Shown here: positions 43,596-52,573 of the stretch, in pieces
Layout of the letters: each line of letters starts with the position of its first letter
How positions within the stretch are numbered: position 1 is the first letter of the stretch
From: Mycolicibacterium novocastrense
GTDB taxonomy: Bacteria; Actinomycetota; Actinomycetes; Mycobacteriales; Mycobacteriaceae
Assembly (NCBI RefSeq): GCF_001570485.1
Contig: NZ_BCTA01000069.1
Span: forward strand, 62,001-126,000
Direction of reading: 5' to 3'
Length of the DNA: 64,000 nt
Notes under the pieces: model-generated
Told to the model about the DNA's origin: nothing
The model's input: only the letters and a program-made list of their open reading frames with translations
Databases searched by the model: none
Program-made: the position numbers and the translations under genes

Positions 43596-43625
43596 ATCTG
43601 TTGTCTCCTTGGTTGTTTGAGCGCG

Positions 43626-44399
43626 CTACTTGATGTCAGCAGTGGTGGTTGCGAGGTAATGCGGTGGTTCACCGCCACCGTGCACCTCGAGCGATGCGCC
43701 GCTGATGTAGGACGCCGCGTCGCAGGCCAGGAACGCCGCGGCCCAGCCCACGTCGGCCGGTTTGGCGAGCCGGCCCAGCGGAACGTTGCGCGAGATCGCC
43801 GCGATGGAATCCGCGTCGCCGTAGAAGAGTTCGGACTGTTCGGTCTCGACCATCCCGACGACCACCGAGTTGACGCGCACCTTCGGCGCCCACTCGACCG
43901 CCAGCGTGGAGGTCAGGCTTTCCATGCCGGCCTTGGCCGCCCCGTAGGGTGCGGTGCCCGGCGTGGGCCGACGGCCGCTCACGCTGGCGATGTTGATGAT
44001 CGACCCGCCACGGTCCTGCTTCTGCATCACCGCATTCGCGTGGGTCGACACCGAAAGCGGGCCCAGCAGATTCAGTTCGACGATCTTGCGGCTGAACTTG
44101 GCCGACGACTCGGCGGCGAGCACATACGGTGAACCACCCGCGTTGTTGACCACCACATCGAGACGACCGTGACGCTCGGCGACGGTCTCGACCAGGGAGG
44201 CGACCGCGTCGTCGTCCCGCACATCGCACGCATGGAACTCGTATGGCAATCCCTCGACAGGCCGGCGGGCGCAGGTGACGACCGTGGCGCCCTGCTCGGC
44301 GAACACGGCGCTGATGCCGGCACCGACCCCCCGCACGCCGCCGGTCACCAGCACCACCCTGCCTTCGAGGGCCAGGTTCATGTCTTGCAGGTCGGTCAC
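43626..44399 (-). CDS. Short-chain dehydrogenase (Rv3549c)
   Basis: 257 residues from GTG 44399. NAD(P)-binding TGGVRGVGAG, NNAGGSPY, and catalytic PYGAAKAG. First gene of the leftward operon, 15 bases from the KstR2 operator; therefore expected to act on ring-C/D intermediates. Substrate not known. Confidence 0.87.
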   Translation of the reverse strand: MTDLQDMNLALEGRVVLVTGGVRGVGAGISAVFAEQGATVVTCARRPVEGLPYEFHACDVRDDDAVASLVETVAERHGRLDVVVNNAGGSPYVLAAESSAKFSRKIVELNLLGPLSVSTHANAVMQKQDRGGSIINIASVSGRRPTPGTAPYGAAKAGMESLTSTLAVEWAPKVRVNSVVVGMVETEQSELFYGDADSIAAISRNVPLGRLAKPADVGWAAAFLACDAASYISGASLEVHGGGEPPHYLATTTADIK

Positions 44400-44414
44400 T
44401 GTGCTAGCGTACCA

Positions 44415-44428
44415 AGCAAGTGCTTGCT
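44415..44428. promoter_or_regulatory. KstR2 operator between Rv3549c-like and echA20
   Basis: AGCAAGTGCTTGCT matches the KstR2 consensus AnCAAGnnCTTGnT at all ten defined positions. It is placed to control both divergent operons. Confidence 0.87.
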
Positions 44429-44463
44429 TTCCTACCGGACCCAGGAAGTCTTCGGGAGCTCAG

Positions 44464-45225
44464 ATGACCATCACTCGTACCATCACCGAACCGGGAATCG
44501 TCTCGGTCACCGTCGACTACCCCCCGGTCAACGCGATTCCGTCGCGCGGCTGGTTCGAACTCGCCGACGAGATCACCGATGCCGGCGCCGATCCCGAGAC
44601 GCACGTCGTGATCCTGCGCGCGGAGGGCCGTGGGTTCAACGCCGGCGTCGACATCAAGGAGATGCAGCGCACGGAGGGCTTCACCGCGCTGATCGACGCC
44701 AACCGCGGCTGTTATGCGGCGTTCAAGGCGGTCTACGAGTGCGCGGTCCCGGTGGTCGCCGCGGTCAACGGGTTCTGCGTCGGAGGCGGCATCGGCCTGG
44801 TCGGCAACGCCGACGTCATCGTCGCATCGGACGACGCGACGTTCGGGCTGCCCGAGGTCGAGCGCGGCGCGCTCGGCGCGGCGACCCACCTGTCGCGCTT
44901 GGTGCCGCAACACATGATGCGCCGGTTGTTCTTCACCGCCGCCACCGTCGATGCGGCCACGCTGCACCACTTCGGCTCGGTGCACGAAGTGGTCCCGCGC
45001 GATCAACTCGACGAGGCCGCGCTCCGTGTCGCGCGCGATATCGCCGCCAAGGACACCCGCGTGATCCGCGCGGCCAAGGAGGCGCTGAACTTCATCGATG
45101 TGCAGAGGGTCAACTCCAGCTATCGCATGGAGCAGGGCTTCACGTTCGAGCTGAACCTCGCGGGCGTGTCCGACGAACACCGCGACGCGTTCGCGGGCAC
45201 CGACAAGGGAGCGGGGACGCAATGA
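44464..45225 (+). CDS. echA20: Ring-D opening hydrolase EchA20
   Basis: 253 residues, crotonase fold. In M. tuberculosis EchA20 hydrolytically opens the last-but-one ring of the HIP-derived CoA ester. Seen: GFNAGVDIKEMQ and NGFCVGGGIGLVGNAD oxyanion-hole segments and FGLPEVERGALG. ATG 44464 with GGGAG upstream. Coupled to ipdA by ATGA. Confidence 0.93.
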   Translation: MTITRTITEPGIVSVTVDYPPVNAIPSRGWFELADEITDAGADPETHVVILRAEGRGFNAGVDIKEMQRTEGFTALIDANRGCYAAFKAVYECAVPVVAAVNGFCVGGGIGLVGNADVIVASDDATFGLPEVERGALGAATHLSRLVPQHMMRRLFFTAATVDAATLHHFGSVHEVVPRDQLDEAALRVARDIAAKDTRVIRAAKEALNFIDVQRVNSSYRMEQGFTFELNLAGVSDEHRDAFAGTDKGAGTQ

Positions 45226-46097
45226 GCGATAAGAGAACAACTCTCGACGACGCGGTCTCGCAGATCCGCAGTGGGATGACCATCGGCATCGGCGGCTGGG
45301 GTTCTCGGCGCAAGCCGATGGCGTTCGTGCGGGCGTTGCTGCGCACCGACGTCACCGACCTCACCGTCGTCACCTACGGCGGTCCCGACCTCGGGCTGCT
45401 GTGCTCGGCGGGCAAGGTGAAACGCGTCTACTACGGCTTCGTCTCGCTCGACTCGCCGCCGTTCTACGACCCGTGGTTCGCCAAGGCGCGCACGACCGGC
45501 GCGATCGAGGCCCGCGAGATGGACGAGGGCATGCTTCGGTGCGGGCTGCAGGCCGCGGCGCAGCGACTGCCGTTCCTGCCGATCCGGGCCGGGCTGGGCA
45601 GCGACGTCCGCGCGTTCTGGGGAGACGAACTGAAGACCGTGCGGTCCCCCTACCCCACCGGCGAGTCCTACGAAGAACTCGTCGCGATGCCCGCGCTCAC
45701 CTTGGACGCCGCCTTCGTCCACATGAATCTCGGTGATGCTGCGGGCAATGCGGCTTACACCGGCATCGATCCCTACTTCGACGACCTGTACCTGATGGCG
45801 GCCGAGCGCCGGTTCCTGTCGGTCGAGCGGGTGGTGCCGACCGACGAGCTGGTCAAAGCGGTTCCGCCACAAGCGCTTCTGATCAACCGGATGATGGTCG
45901 ACACCGTCGTCGAGGCGCCCAACGGTGCCCACTTCACCACCGCCGAACCCGACTACCGTCGTGACGAGAAGTTCCAGCGGCACTACGCCGAAGCGGCCAA
46001 ATCCGACGATTCGTGGCAGGAGTTCGTGCAGACCTATCTGTCCGGCACCGAAGCCGACTACCAGGCCGCGGTGCGAGAATTCAAGGAGCAGCAATGA
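45222..46097 (+). CDS. ipdA: Ring-opening hydrolase alpha subunit IpdA
   Basis: 291 residues, related to class I CoA-transferase alpha subunits (GMTIGIGGWGSRRKPMAFV). In IpdAB the fold acts as a hydrolase that opens the final ring of COCHEA-CoA. ATGA overlaps on both sides keep it coupled to echA20 and ipdB. Confidence 0.94.
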   Translation: MSDKRTTLDDAVSQIRSGMTIGIGGWGSRRKPMAFVRALLRTDVTDLTVVTYGGPDLGLLCSAGKVKRVYYGFVSLDSPPFYDPWFAKARTTGAIEAREMDEGMLRCGLQAAAQRLPFLPIRAGLGSDVRAFWGDELKTVRSPYPTGESYEELVAMPALTLDAAFVHMNLGDAAGNAAYTGIDPYFDDLYLMAAERRFLSVERVVPTDELVKAVPPQALLINRMMVDTVVEAPNGAHFTTAEPDYRRDEKFQRHYAEAAKSDDSWQEFVQTYLSGTEADYQAAVREFKEQQ

Positions 46098-46840
46098 TGT
46101 CGGTGTCCCGAGCCGAAGTGTGCGCCGTCGCGTGTGCCGAGTTGTTCCGCGACGCCGGTGAGATCATGGTCAGCCCGATGACGACCATGGTCTCGATCGG
46201 CGCCCGACTGGCCCGCCTGACCTTCTCCCCCGACATCCTGCTGACCGACGGCGAAGCGCGACTGCTGGCCGATACGCCCGCGCTCGGGGCCGCAGGGGCG
46301 ATCGAAGGTTGGATGCCGTTCGGCCGGGTCTTCGAGACGCTGGCCTGGGGCCGACGCCATGTGGTCATGGGCGCCAACCAGATCGATCGCTACGGCAACC
46401 AGAACCTGTCGGCGTTCGGACCGCTGCAGCATCCGACCCGCCAGATGTTCGGCGTACGCGGGGCCCCGGGCAACACCATCAACCACGCGACCAGCTACTG
46501 GGTGGGCAACCACTCGAAGCGCGTGTTCGGTGAGTCCGTGGACATCGTCTCCGGAATCGGTTGGGACAAAGTCGATCCCGACAACCCCGCATACCGGTTC
46601 GTCAACGTGTACCGGGTGATCACAAACCTGGGCGTATTCGACTTCAACGGCCCCGACCATCAGATGCGGGCGGTGTCACTGCATCCCGGTATCGAACCCG
46701 AACAGGTCGCCGAGAACACCTCGTTCGAGGTGCACGGGCTGGACTCCGCCGAGCAGACCCGGTTCCCCACCGATGCCGAGCAGAAACTGATCCGCGAGGT
46801 GATCGACCCCAAGGGACTGCGGGACAAGGAAATCCGGTGA
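46094..46840 (+). CDS. ipdB: Ring-opening hydrolase beta subunit IpdB
   Basis: 248 residues, CoA-transferase beta-like subunit forming a heterotetramer with IpdA. Segments GANQIDRYGNQNLSAFGP and GAPGNTINHAT are typical. ATG 46094 preceded by AAGGAG inside the end of ipdA. The stop overlaps ipdC (GTGA). Confidence 0.94.
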   Translation: MMSVSRAEVCAVACAELFRDAGEIMVSPMTTMVSIGARLARLTFSPDILLTDGEARLLADTPALGAAGAIEGWMPFGRVFETLAWGRRHVVMGANQIDRYGNQNLSAFGPLQHPTRQMFGVRGAPGNTINHATSYWVGNHSKRVFGESVDIVSGIGWDKVDPDNPAYRFVNVYRVITNLGVFDFNGPDHQMRAVSLHPGIEPEQVAENTSFEVHGLDSAEQTRFPTDAEQKLIREVIDPKGLRDKEIR

Positions 46841-47913
46841 GCACTCCGGGTAAGCCCACGTTGCGCACACCGCTGACCGAGCTCGTCGGTATCGAGCACC
46901 CGGTGGTCCAGACCGGCATGGGCTGGGTGGCGGGCGCACGGCTGGTTTCGGCGACGTCGAACGCCGGCGGCCTCGGAATCCTCGCGTCGGCGACCATGAC
47001 GCTCGAGGAACTGCAGACGGCGGTCACCAAGGTCAAAAGCGCCACGGACAAACCCTTCGGCATCAACATCCGCGCCGACGCGGGAGACGCCGGCGAACGG
47101 ATCGACCTGCTGATCCGCGAGGGCGTCAAGGTCGCCTCGTTCGCACTGGCGCCCAAACCCGAGCTGATCGCCAAGCTCAAAGACGCCGGCGTCGTGGTGA
47201 TTCCGTCGGTCGGTCTGGCCAAGCACGCCAAGAAGGTGGCCGGCTGGGGCGCCGACGCGGTGATCGTGCAAGGCGGTGAAGGCGGCGGCCACACCGGGCC
47301 GATCGCGACGACGCTGCTGTTGCCGTCCGTGCTCGACGCTGTCGACATCCCGGTCGTTGCGGCGGGCGGCTTCTTCGACGGCCGCGGGCTCGCGGCGGCA
47401 TTGTCTTACGGTGCGGCGGGCGTCGCCATGGGGACTCGATTCCTGCTGACGTCGGACTCCACGGTTCCCGAAGCGGTCAAGCGTCGGTACCTCGAATCGG
47501 CACTGGACGGCACCGTCGTGTCGACCCGTGTCGACGGAATGCCGCACCGGGTGCTGCGCACCGGCCTGGTCGAGAAGCTGGAGAGCGGATCGCGACTGCG
47601 GGGTTTCTCGGCGGCCGTCCGCAACGCGCAGAAGTTCAAGAAGATGTCGGGTATGACGTGGCGGTCGATGATCCGCGACGGCTTGGAGATGCGGCACGGC
47701 AAGGAGTTGACGTGGTCGCAGGTGGTGATGGCCGCCAACACCCCGATGCTCCTGAAAGCCGGTTTGGTCGAGGGCAATACGGATGCGGGTGTGCTGGCAT
47801 CCGGCCAGGTCGCGGGCATTTTGGACGATCTGCCGTCCTGCGCGGAGCTGATCGAGACGATCGTGGCCGACGCGGTTACGCAGCTGCGACAGGCCAGCGG
47901 ATACATCGAGTGA
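46837..47913 (+). CDS. ipdC: Flavin-dependent oxidoreductase IpdC
   Basis: 358 residues, nitronate-monooxygenase-like FMN TIM barrel: PVVQTGMGWVAGARLVSATS, VIVQGGEGGGHTGP, PVVAAGGFFDGRGLAAAL. In the HIP pathway it acts on indanone-CoA intermediates before ring cleavage. GTG start. In M. tuberculosis fdxB follows; here the next gene is unrelated. Confidence 0.93.
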   Translation: MSTPGKPTLRTPLTELVGIEHPVVQTGMGWVAGARLVSATSNAGGLGILASATMTLEELQTAVTKVKSATDKPFGINIRADAGDAGERIDLLIREGVKVASFALAPKPELIAKLKDAGVVVIPSVGLAKHAKKVAGWGADAVIVQGGEGGGHTGPIATTLLLPSVLDAVDIPVVAAGGFFDGRGLAAALSYGAAGVAMGTRFLLTSDSTVPEAVKRRYLESALDGTVVSTRVDGMPHRVLRTGLVEKLESGSRLRGFSAAVRNAQKFKKMSGMTWRSMIRDGLEMRHGKELTWSQVVMAANTPMLLKAGLVEGNTDAGVLASGQVAGILDDLPSCAELIETIVADAVTQLRQASGYIE

Positions 47914-47919
47914 AGGCTA

Positions 47920-47955
47920 TTGCTTAATTTTGTGGTAGTGAAGCTATAATCTTCA
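47920..47955 (+). promoter_or_regulatory. Promoter with operator-like repeat before the SatD-family gene
   Basis: Consensus -10 TATAAT (47945-47950) with a possible -35 TTGCTT (47920-47925) at 19 bases. The GTG start at 47957 lies six bases after the -10, suggesting a leaderless transcript. TGAAG (47939-47943) and CTTCA (47951-47955) flank the -10 as an inverted repeat, a likely repressor site. Confidence 0.6.
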
Positions 47956-47956
47956 T

Positions 47957-48610
47957 GTGCCTGGACTGAAGCGGTCGCCTTCACCGCACGCCCGCGCCAC
48001 GTTGATCGGCGACGTGATCGGCTCACGCCGGGTGGCCGATCGCACCGCCACGCACCGCGCACTCAACAAAGCGCTTGTCGACGCCGCCGGCGACGCGATC
48101 GACGCACCCGCGTTCACGGTCGGTGACGAGTTTCAGGGCAGCTATCGGACGGTCGGCGCCGCGATCGAAGCGGCGTTCGCCATTCGTCTGGCCGTTGCGC
48201 CCGGTATCGACGTCCGATTCGGCATCGGCTGGGGCGCCGTGACCGTATTGGACTCCGACTCCGGAATCCAGGACGGACCGGGCTGGTGGGCCGCCCGCGA
48301 GGCGATCGAGTGGACCGCATCCGCACAACGCCAACCGGGTCTGGCCTTGGTGCGCACATCGTTTCGGGCCGAGGGCGAGAACCGCCGCGATCTGGAGGCG
48401 ATCAACGCCGCACTGTTGTGTCGGGACCATCTGATTGGATCGCTCGATGACCGCTCATTGAGGATTGTGAAGGGACTGTTGACCGGCAAGACCAAGAAGG
48501 ACATCGCCGCCGACGAGGGCATCAGCGCGTCGGCGGTGTCCCAACGCGCGGGTCGCGACGGGTTGGACCTGATCCTGCTCGCGGCGCAGTATCTGCGGGA
48601 CGTGCCATGA
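47957..48610 (+). CDS. SatD-family protein with C-terminal helix-turn-helix
   Basis: 217 residues. N-terminal SatD-like domain (TLIGDVIGSRRVADR, FTVGDEFQGSYRTV, RFGIGWGAV) and C-terminal helix-turn-helix (TKKDIAADEGISASAVSQR, about residues 176-195). Such proteins commonly precede a DUF3307 membrane protein, as here (ATGA overlap). Function is not established; autoregulation through the repeat around its -10 is plausible. Confidence 0.75.
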   Translation: MPGLKRSPSPHARATLIGDVIGSRRVADRTATHRALNKALVDAAGDAIDAPAFTVGDEFQGSYRTVGAAIEAAFAIRLAVAPGIDVRFGIGWGAVTVLDSDSGIQDGPGWWAAREAIEWTASAQRQPGLALVRTSFRAEGENRRDLEAINAALLCRDHLIGSLDDRSLRIVKGLLTGKTKKDIAADEGISASAVSQRAGRDGLDLILLAAQYLRDVP

Positions 48611-49332
48611 GCGCGGTCGCGGTGCTGCTGATCGCGATCGGTACCGCCGATGTCCTTCGACGGCTCGTCGATCGTGTGTGGCTGCCCGCCGCGGCGGCAC
48701 CCGTTGTCGTGATCGGATGCGCGGCGATGGCGGGGCTGTGGCGGTGGGGCGACATCGCGCTGCTCGTTGTGGCGGCGCTAAGCGGCGTCGGCTGGGTGGT
48801 GCTGAGCGCGCGCGCCGAACGCACCGGTCGGCATCAGGTGACGCCGCTGGTCGTCTTCGGCGGTGCGCTCGGGGTGCTGATCCTGCTCTCGGGCCTCAGC
48901 TCGGAGGTGGCGGGGGTGGCGGCCCGGTGGCCGGCCTGGGTCGGCATCGAGGTGTCCCCCGACCGGCTCTTGATGATCGTCGGCGTGATGTTCATGCAAC
49001 TGGTGACCGGGAATCAGTTGGTGCGCTTGGTGCTTGGGTCGGTCGGCGCGGTCAAACCGGAGGGGCAGCCCCAGGCCTCGGACCGGTTGAAGGGCGGCAG
49101 GCTGCTCGGTCCCATGGAGCGGGTGCTCATCCTCGGGCTCGGCCTGGCCGGCCAGCTCACCGCCGCCACGGCCGTCGTCGCCGCCAAGAGCATCATCCGG
49201 TTCCCGGAGATCAACGCGCAGAAGGCACGCGAGAACGGGGGCATCGGAATCGACGAGATCACCGAGTACTTCCTTGTCGGAAGCTTCGCGAGCTGGATCG
49301 TCGCACTCGGCGGGCTGGCTCTCGCACACTGA
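48607..49332 (+). CDS. DUF3307-like membrane protein, SatD partner
   Basis: 241 residues with about six hydrophobic helices. The C-terminal half KGGRLLGPMERVLILGLGL...AAKSIIRFPEI...EYFLVGSFASW is the pattern seen in DUF3307-containing membrane proteins encoded with SatD. Coupled to the SatD gene by ATGA. Function unknown. Confidence 0.7.
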   Translation: MSAVAVLLIAIGTADVLRRLVDRVWLPAAAAPVVVIGCAAMAGLWRWGDIALLVVAALSGVGWVVLSARAERTGRHQVTPLVVFGGALGVLILLSGLSSEVAGVAARWPAWVGIEVSPDRLLMIVGVMFMQLVTGNQLVRLVLGSVGAVKPEGQPQASDRLKGGRLLGPMERVLILGLGLAGQLTAATAVVAAKSIIRFPEINAQKARENGGIGIDEITEYFLVGSFASWIVALGGLALAH

Positions 49333-49376
49333 ACGGTAAGCCCTTCGATTCGCCCGTAATCCGGAAGCGGTTTTCC

Positions 49377-49382
49377 TACACT
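49377..49382 (+). promoter_or_regulatory. -10 box of the alcohol dehydrogenase gene
   Basis: TACACT seven bases before the ATG at 49390; the spacing suggests a leaderless or very short leader transcript. Confidence 0.45.
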
Positions 49383-49389
49383 CGCGCCC

Positions 49390-50505
49390 ATGAAGACCAA
49401 TGCCGCCGTTCTGTGGGGACTCAACGAGCCGTGGAGCATCGAGGAGATCGACCTCGATGGTCCGAAAGAAGGCGAGGTGCTCGTCTCCTTCGAGGCGACC
49501 GGGCTGTGTCACTCGGACCATCATGTCGTCACGGGTGACTTCGCCGGTGTGCCGCTGCCGATCATCGGCGGCCACGAGGGCGCGGGTGTCGTCGTCGAAC
49601 TCGGTCCTGGGGTGCGTGACCTCAACGTCGGTGACCACGTCGTCACGTCGTTCCTGCCCGCCTGCGGGCGTTGCCGCTGGTGCGCGAGCGGACATCAGAA
49701 CCTGTGCGACCTCGGCGCGCTGATCCTGGTCGGCCTGCAGGCCGACGGAACATACCGGCGCAAGGTGCAGGGCAAGGACGTCGGAATCCTCTCCGGTGTG
49801 GGCAGTTTCTCGCAGTACGGGACGCTGTCGGAGGCATCGGTGGTCAAGGTCGACGACGACTTCCCGCTGGCGCGGGCCTGCCTGTTGGGCTGCGGGGTGA
49901 TGACGGGTTGGGGTTCGGCCGTCAACACCGCCGACGTCAGCCCCGGAGACACGGTCGTGATCATCGGATGCGGCGGTATCGGCAGCGGCGCGATTCAGGG
50001 TGCGCGCCTGGCCGGCGCGGAGCACATCGTCGTCGTCGATCTCGTAGAAAGCAAGCGGGAGAAGGCCTTCGAGTTCGGTGCCACCCACTTCGTGACGTCC
50101 ATGCCCGAGGCCATGGAACTGGTCGGTGAGCTCACCCGCGGCGTGATGGCCGATTCCGCGTTGTTGACCATGGGCGTCCTCGAAGGGCGGATGATCGACG
50201 AGGCGCTCAACATCATCCGCAAGGGCGGTGCGGTCGTGATGACCGCGATCGCGTCGATGGCCGATGTCACGCCGACGCTGTCGATGGCGATGATGACGCT
50301 GTTCCAGAAGCGGCTGCTGGGCAGCCTCTACGGTGAGGCCAATCCGCGCGCCGACATCCCGCGGCTTCTCAACCTCTACCGCGACGGCAAGCTCCTGCTC
50401 GACGAAACCGTCACTGCCGAATACAAACTCAACGACATCAACGAGGGTTACGACGACATGCTGGCGGGGCGCAACATCCGCGGCGTGATCATCCACGACC
50501 ACTGA
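49390..50505 (+). CDS. Zinc-dependent (NDMA-type) alcohol dehydrogenase
   Basis: 371 residues of the medium-chain dehydrogenase family. Catalytic zinc site GLCHSDHH and GGHEGAGVV, structural zinc cysteines in CGRCRWCASGHQNLC, and NAD-binding IGCGGIGSGAIQGARLAG. The sequence style matches mycobacterial NDMA-dependent dehydrogenases. Substrate unknown. It is not KstR/KstR2-marked and sits inside the sterol region as an insertion relative to M. tuberculosis. Confidence 0.85.
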   Translation: MKTNAAVLWGLNEPWSIEEIDLDGPKEGEVLVSFEATGLCHSDHHVVTGDFAGVPLPIIGGHEGAGVVVELGPGVRDLNVGDHVVTSFLPACGRCRWCASGHQNLCDLGALILVGLQADGTYRRKVQGKDVGILSGVGSFSQYGTLSEASVVKVDDDFPLARACLLGCGVMTGWGSAVNTADVSPGDTVVIIGCGGIGSGAIQGARLAGAEHIVVVDLVESKREKAFEFGATHFVTSMPEAMELVGELTRGVMADSALLTMGVLEGRMIDEALNIIRKGGAVVMTAIASMADVTPTLSMAMMTLFQKRLLGSLYGEANPRADIPRLLNLYRDGKLLLDETVTAEYKLNDINEGYDDMLAGRNIRGVIIHDH

Positions 50506-50524
50506 CGCGATGCCGGAGGCATAG

Positions 50525-51412
50525 GTGCGCTGGCTGTCGCACGTGCGGTCGGTGCTGAGCACCGAGATCCACGCCGTCCGCAATCGCAAGCTGGACCTCA
50601 ATCCCGCCGATCTCACCCGGTTCACGTTCCCGTTGGTGTTGGGACTGGCCGGTGTCGTGGCGTTCGGCGCCGTGCCACTGATCGTCATCCGCAGCAGCGT
50701 CAGCACCGATGACGTGCTGGTCCCGCTGCTGGGATCGCTGGCCCTGACCGCCGTGGGCACGGCGGTGATGACGTGGTTGATCGCCATCGTGGTGTCCGGT
50801 CTGGTGCTGGTGGTCGTCTATCGAACCGCGCCGGCTACGGCGTCACGGCTGGTGATTCGCACCGTCGTCGACTCGTTCGACCGCGTCAGCGACACGGCCG
50901 CGCGACTGGCGACCCTCGCGCTTGTAGCCGGTCTCGTCGCCCTGGCCATCGGGCTGCCGACCCGGCCCGACGACGAACTGGCGCATCCGGTGGTCAACGA
51001 CCTGCTCACCGCGCAGATCGGGGTTCTCTTGGCCGCGCTCGGCGTCGCCTACCTCGCCGAGACCGTGCGCTGCGCCGCCGAGCTGGTGGACAGGCAATCA
51101 CTGCTGCTGGCGTGGCCGTGGTCGCTTGGGATCTCCTGTGCCAGTTGGATTATCGCGACCAGCGTCGGGCCGTTCCAGACCTCCCGCATGCTGGCGGTCC
51201 TGCTCAACGAGTGGCTGCCGGCCGCCGTGAACGGGACTCCGCGAACGGAAGTGATCGCCGATCTGCTTCCAGCGGGTGCGAACTGGTGGGCGGCCTTCGC
51301 GCTGCTGCCCGTGATCACCGTGGTGTGGGCGCTCGGCGCGCACCGCCACGACGGATTCGCGGCGATGCGAGAGCTCCTCGCGGGCAAGGCCGACAGGCCG
51401 CAGGAGGCCTAG
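50525..51412 (+). CDS. Polytopic membrane protein, function unknown
   Basis: 295 residues from GTG 50525. About six hydrophobic segments (near 37-58, 70-105, 138-158, 172-192, 205-225, 255-275) separated by short loops; no recognised domain. It follows the alcohol dehydrogenase gene by 19 bases and may be co-transcribed. Its stop overlaps the fadA6 stop (CTAG). Confidence 0.65.
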   Translation: MRWLSHVRSVLSTEIHAVRNRKLDLNPADLTRFTFPLVLGLAGVVAFGAVPLIVIRSSVSTDDVLVPLLGSLALTAVGTAVMTWLIAIVVSGLVLVVVYRTAPATASRLVIRTVVDSFDRVSDTAARLATLALVAGLVALAIGLPTRPDDELAHPVVNDLLTAQIGVLLAALGVAYLAETVRCAAELVDRQSLLLAWPWSLGISCASWIIATSVGPFQTSRMLAVLLNEWLPAAVNGTPRTEVIADLLPAGANWWAAFALLPVITVVWALGAHRHDGFAAMRELLAGKADRPQEA

Positions 51413-52566
51413 AGACGCTCGATGATCGTGACGTTGGCGGTGCCGCCGCCTTCGCACATCGTCTGCAGACCGTAGCGACCGCCTCTGCGCTCCAACGTGT
51501 TCAGCATCGTCGCGAACAACTTCGCGCCCGTGGCGCCCAGCGGATGGCCGAGCGCGATCGCGCCGCCGCTGGGGTTCACCTTCGCGGGGTCGGCGCCGGT
51601 CTCCTTGAGCCAGGACATCACGACCGGCGCGAAGGCTTCGTTGATCTCGACGGTGTCGATATCGTCGATCGACAGGCCGGTCTTCTTCAACGCGTACTCC
51701 GTCGCCGGGATCGGCCCGGTCAACATGAACACCGGGTCGGCGCCGCGGGCGCTGATGTGGTGGATGCGGGCGCGGGGCTTGAGTCCGTGGTCCTTGACGG
51801 CCTGCTCGGAAGCCAGCAGCACTGCGCTGGCGCCGTCGGAGATCTGGCTGGCCATCGCGGCGGTCAGCCGGCCGCCGTCGACCAGGGTCTTGAGCCCGGC
51901 CATCTTCTCCAGCGAGGTGTCGCGCGGGCCCTCGTCGGTGGCGAACCCGTCGACCGGAATGATCTCGTTCTCGAAGTGACCGGAGCGGATCGCCTCCTGT
52001 GCACGCTGGTGGCTGGTCAGCGAGTACTGCTCCATCTCCTCGCGGGAGATGTCCCACTTCTCCGCGATCAGCTCGGCGCCGCGGAACTGTGAGATCTCCT
52101 GGTCGCCGTAGCGGTGCAGCCAGCTCTTGGATTCGTTGGTCGGCGAGGTGAAGCCGAACTGCTCGGCGACGGTCATCGCCGACGAGATCGGGATCTGACT
52201 CATGTTCTGCATACCGCCGGCGACAATGAGATCGGCCGTACCGGACATGATCGCTTGTGCGCCAAAGGAAACCGCCTGCTGACTGGACCCGCACTGGCGG
52301 TCGACGGTGACGCCCGGAACCTCTTCGGGGTAACCCGCCGCCAGCCACGACAGCCGGGCGATGTTGCCGGCCTGCGGACCGATCGCATCGACACAACCGG
52401 CGATGACGTCGTCGACCGCGCCGGGATCCACGTCGACTCGGTCGAACAGGCCGCGCCATGCGGCAGCGCCCAGATCCACGGGATGCACACCGGCCAGCGA
52501 TCCGTTGCGCTTGCCGACTGCGGTGCGAACGGCGTCGATGACGTAAGCCTGCGATGTTGGGGTCAT
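51409..52566 (-). CDS. fadA6: Thiolase FadA6
   Basis: 385 residues. Thiolase of late ring-C/D degradation. Catalytic Cys92 (DRQCGSS), His341 (GHPLGATG), Cys371 (MCEGGG). ATG 52566 with GAGG upstream, seven bases after the kstR2 stop, so it is in the kstR2 operon. A second in-frame ATG at 52596 would overlap kstR2 and lacks support. Confidence 0.94.
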   Translation of the reverse strand: MTPTSQAYVIDAVRTAVGKRNGSLAGVHPVDLGAAAWRGLFDRVDVDPGAVDDVIAGCVDAIGPQAGNIARLSWLAAGYPEEVPGVTVDRQCGSSQQAVSFGAQAIMSGTADLIVAGGMQNMSQIPISSAMTVAEQFGFTSPTNESKSWLHRYGDQEISQFRGAELIAEKWDISREEMEQYSLTSHQRAQEAIRSGHFENEIIPVDGFATDEGPRDTSLEKMAGLKTLVDGGRLTAAMASQISDGASAVLLASEQAVKDHGLKPRARIHHISARGADPVFMLTGPIPATEYALKKTGLSIDDIDTVEINEAFAPVVMSWLKETGADPAKVNPSGGAIALGHPLGATGAKLFATMLNTLERRGGRYGLQTMCEGGGTANVTIIERL

Positions 52567-52573
52567 TGTTTCC

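Noticed and set aside
48778..50787. 669-codon minus-strand frame opposite the alcohol dehydrogenase and neighbouring genes
   Set aside because: Spans three convincing plus-strand genes and shows a His/Asp/Arg-rich shadow composition.
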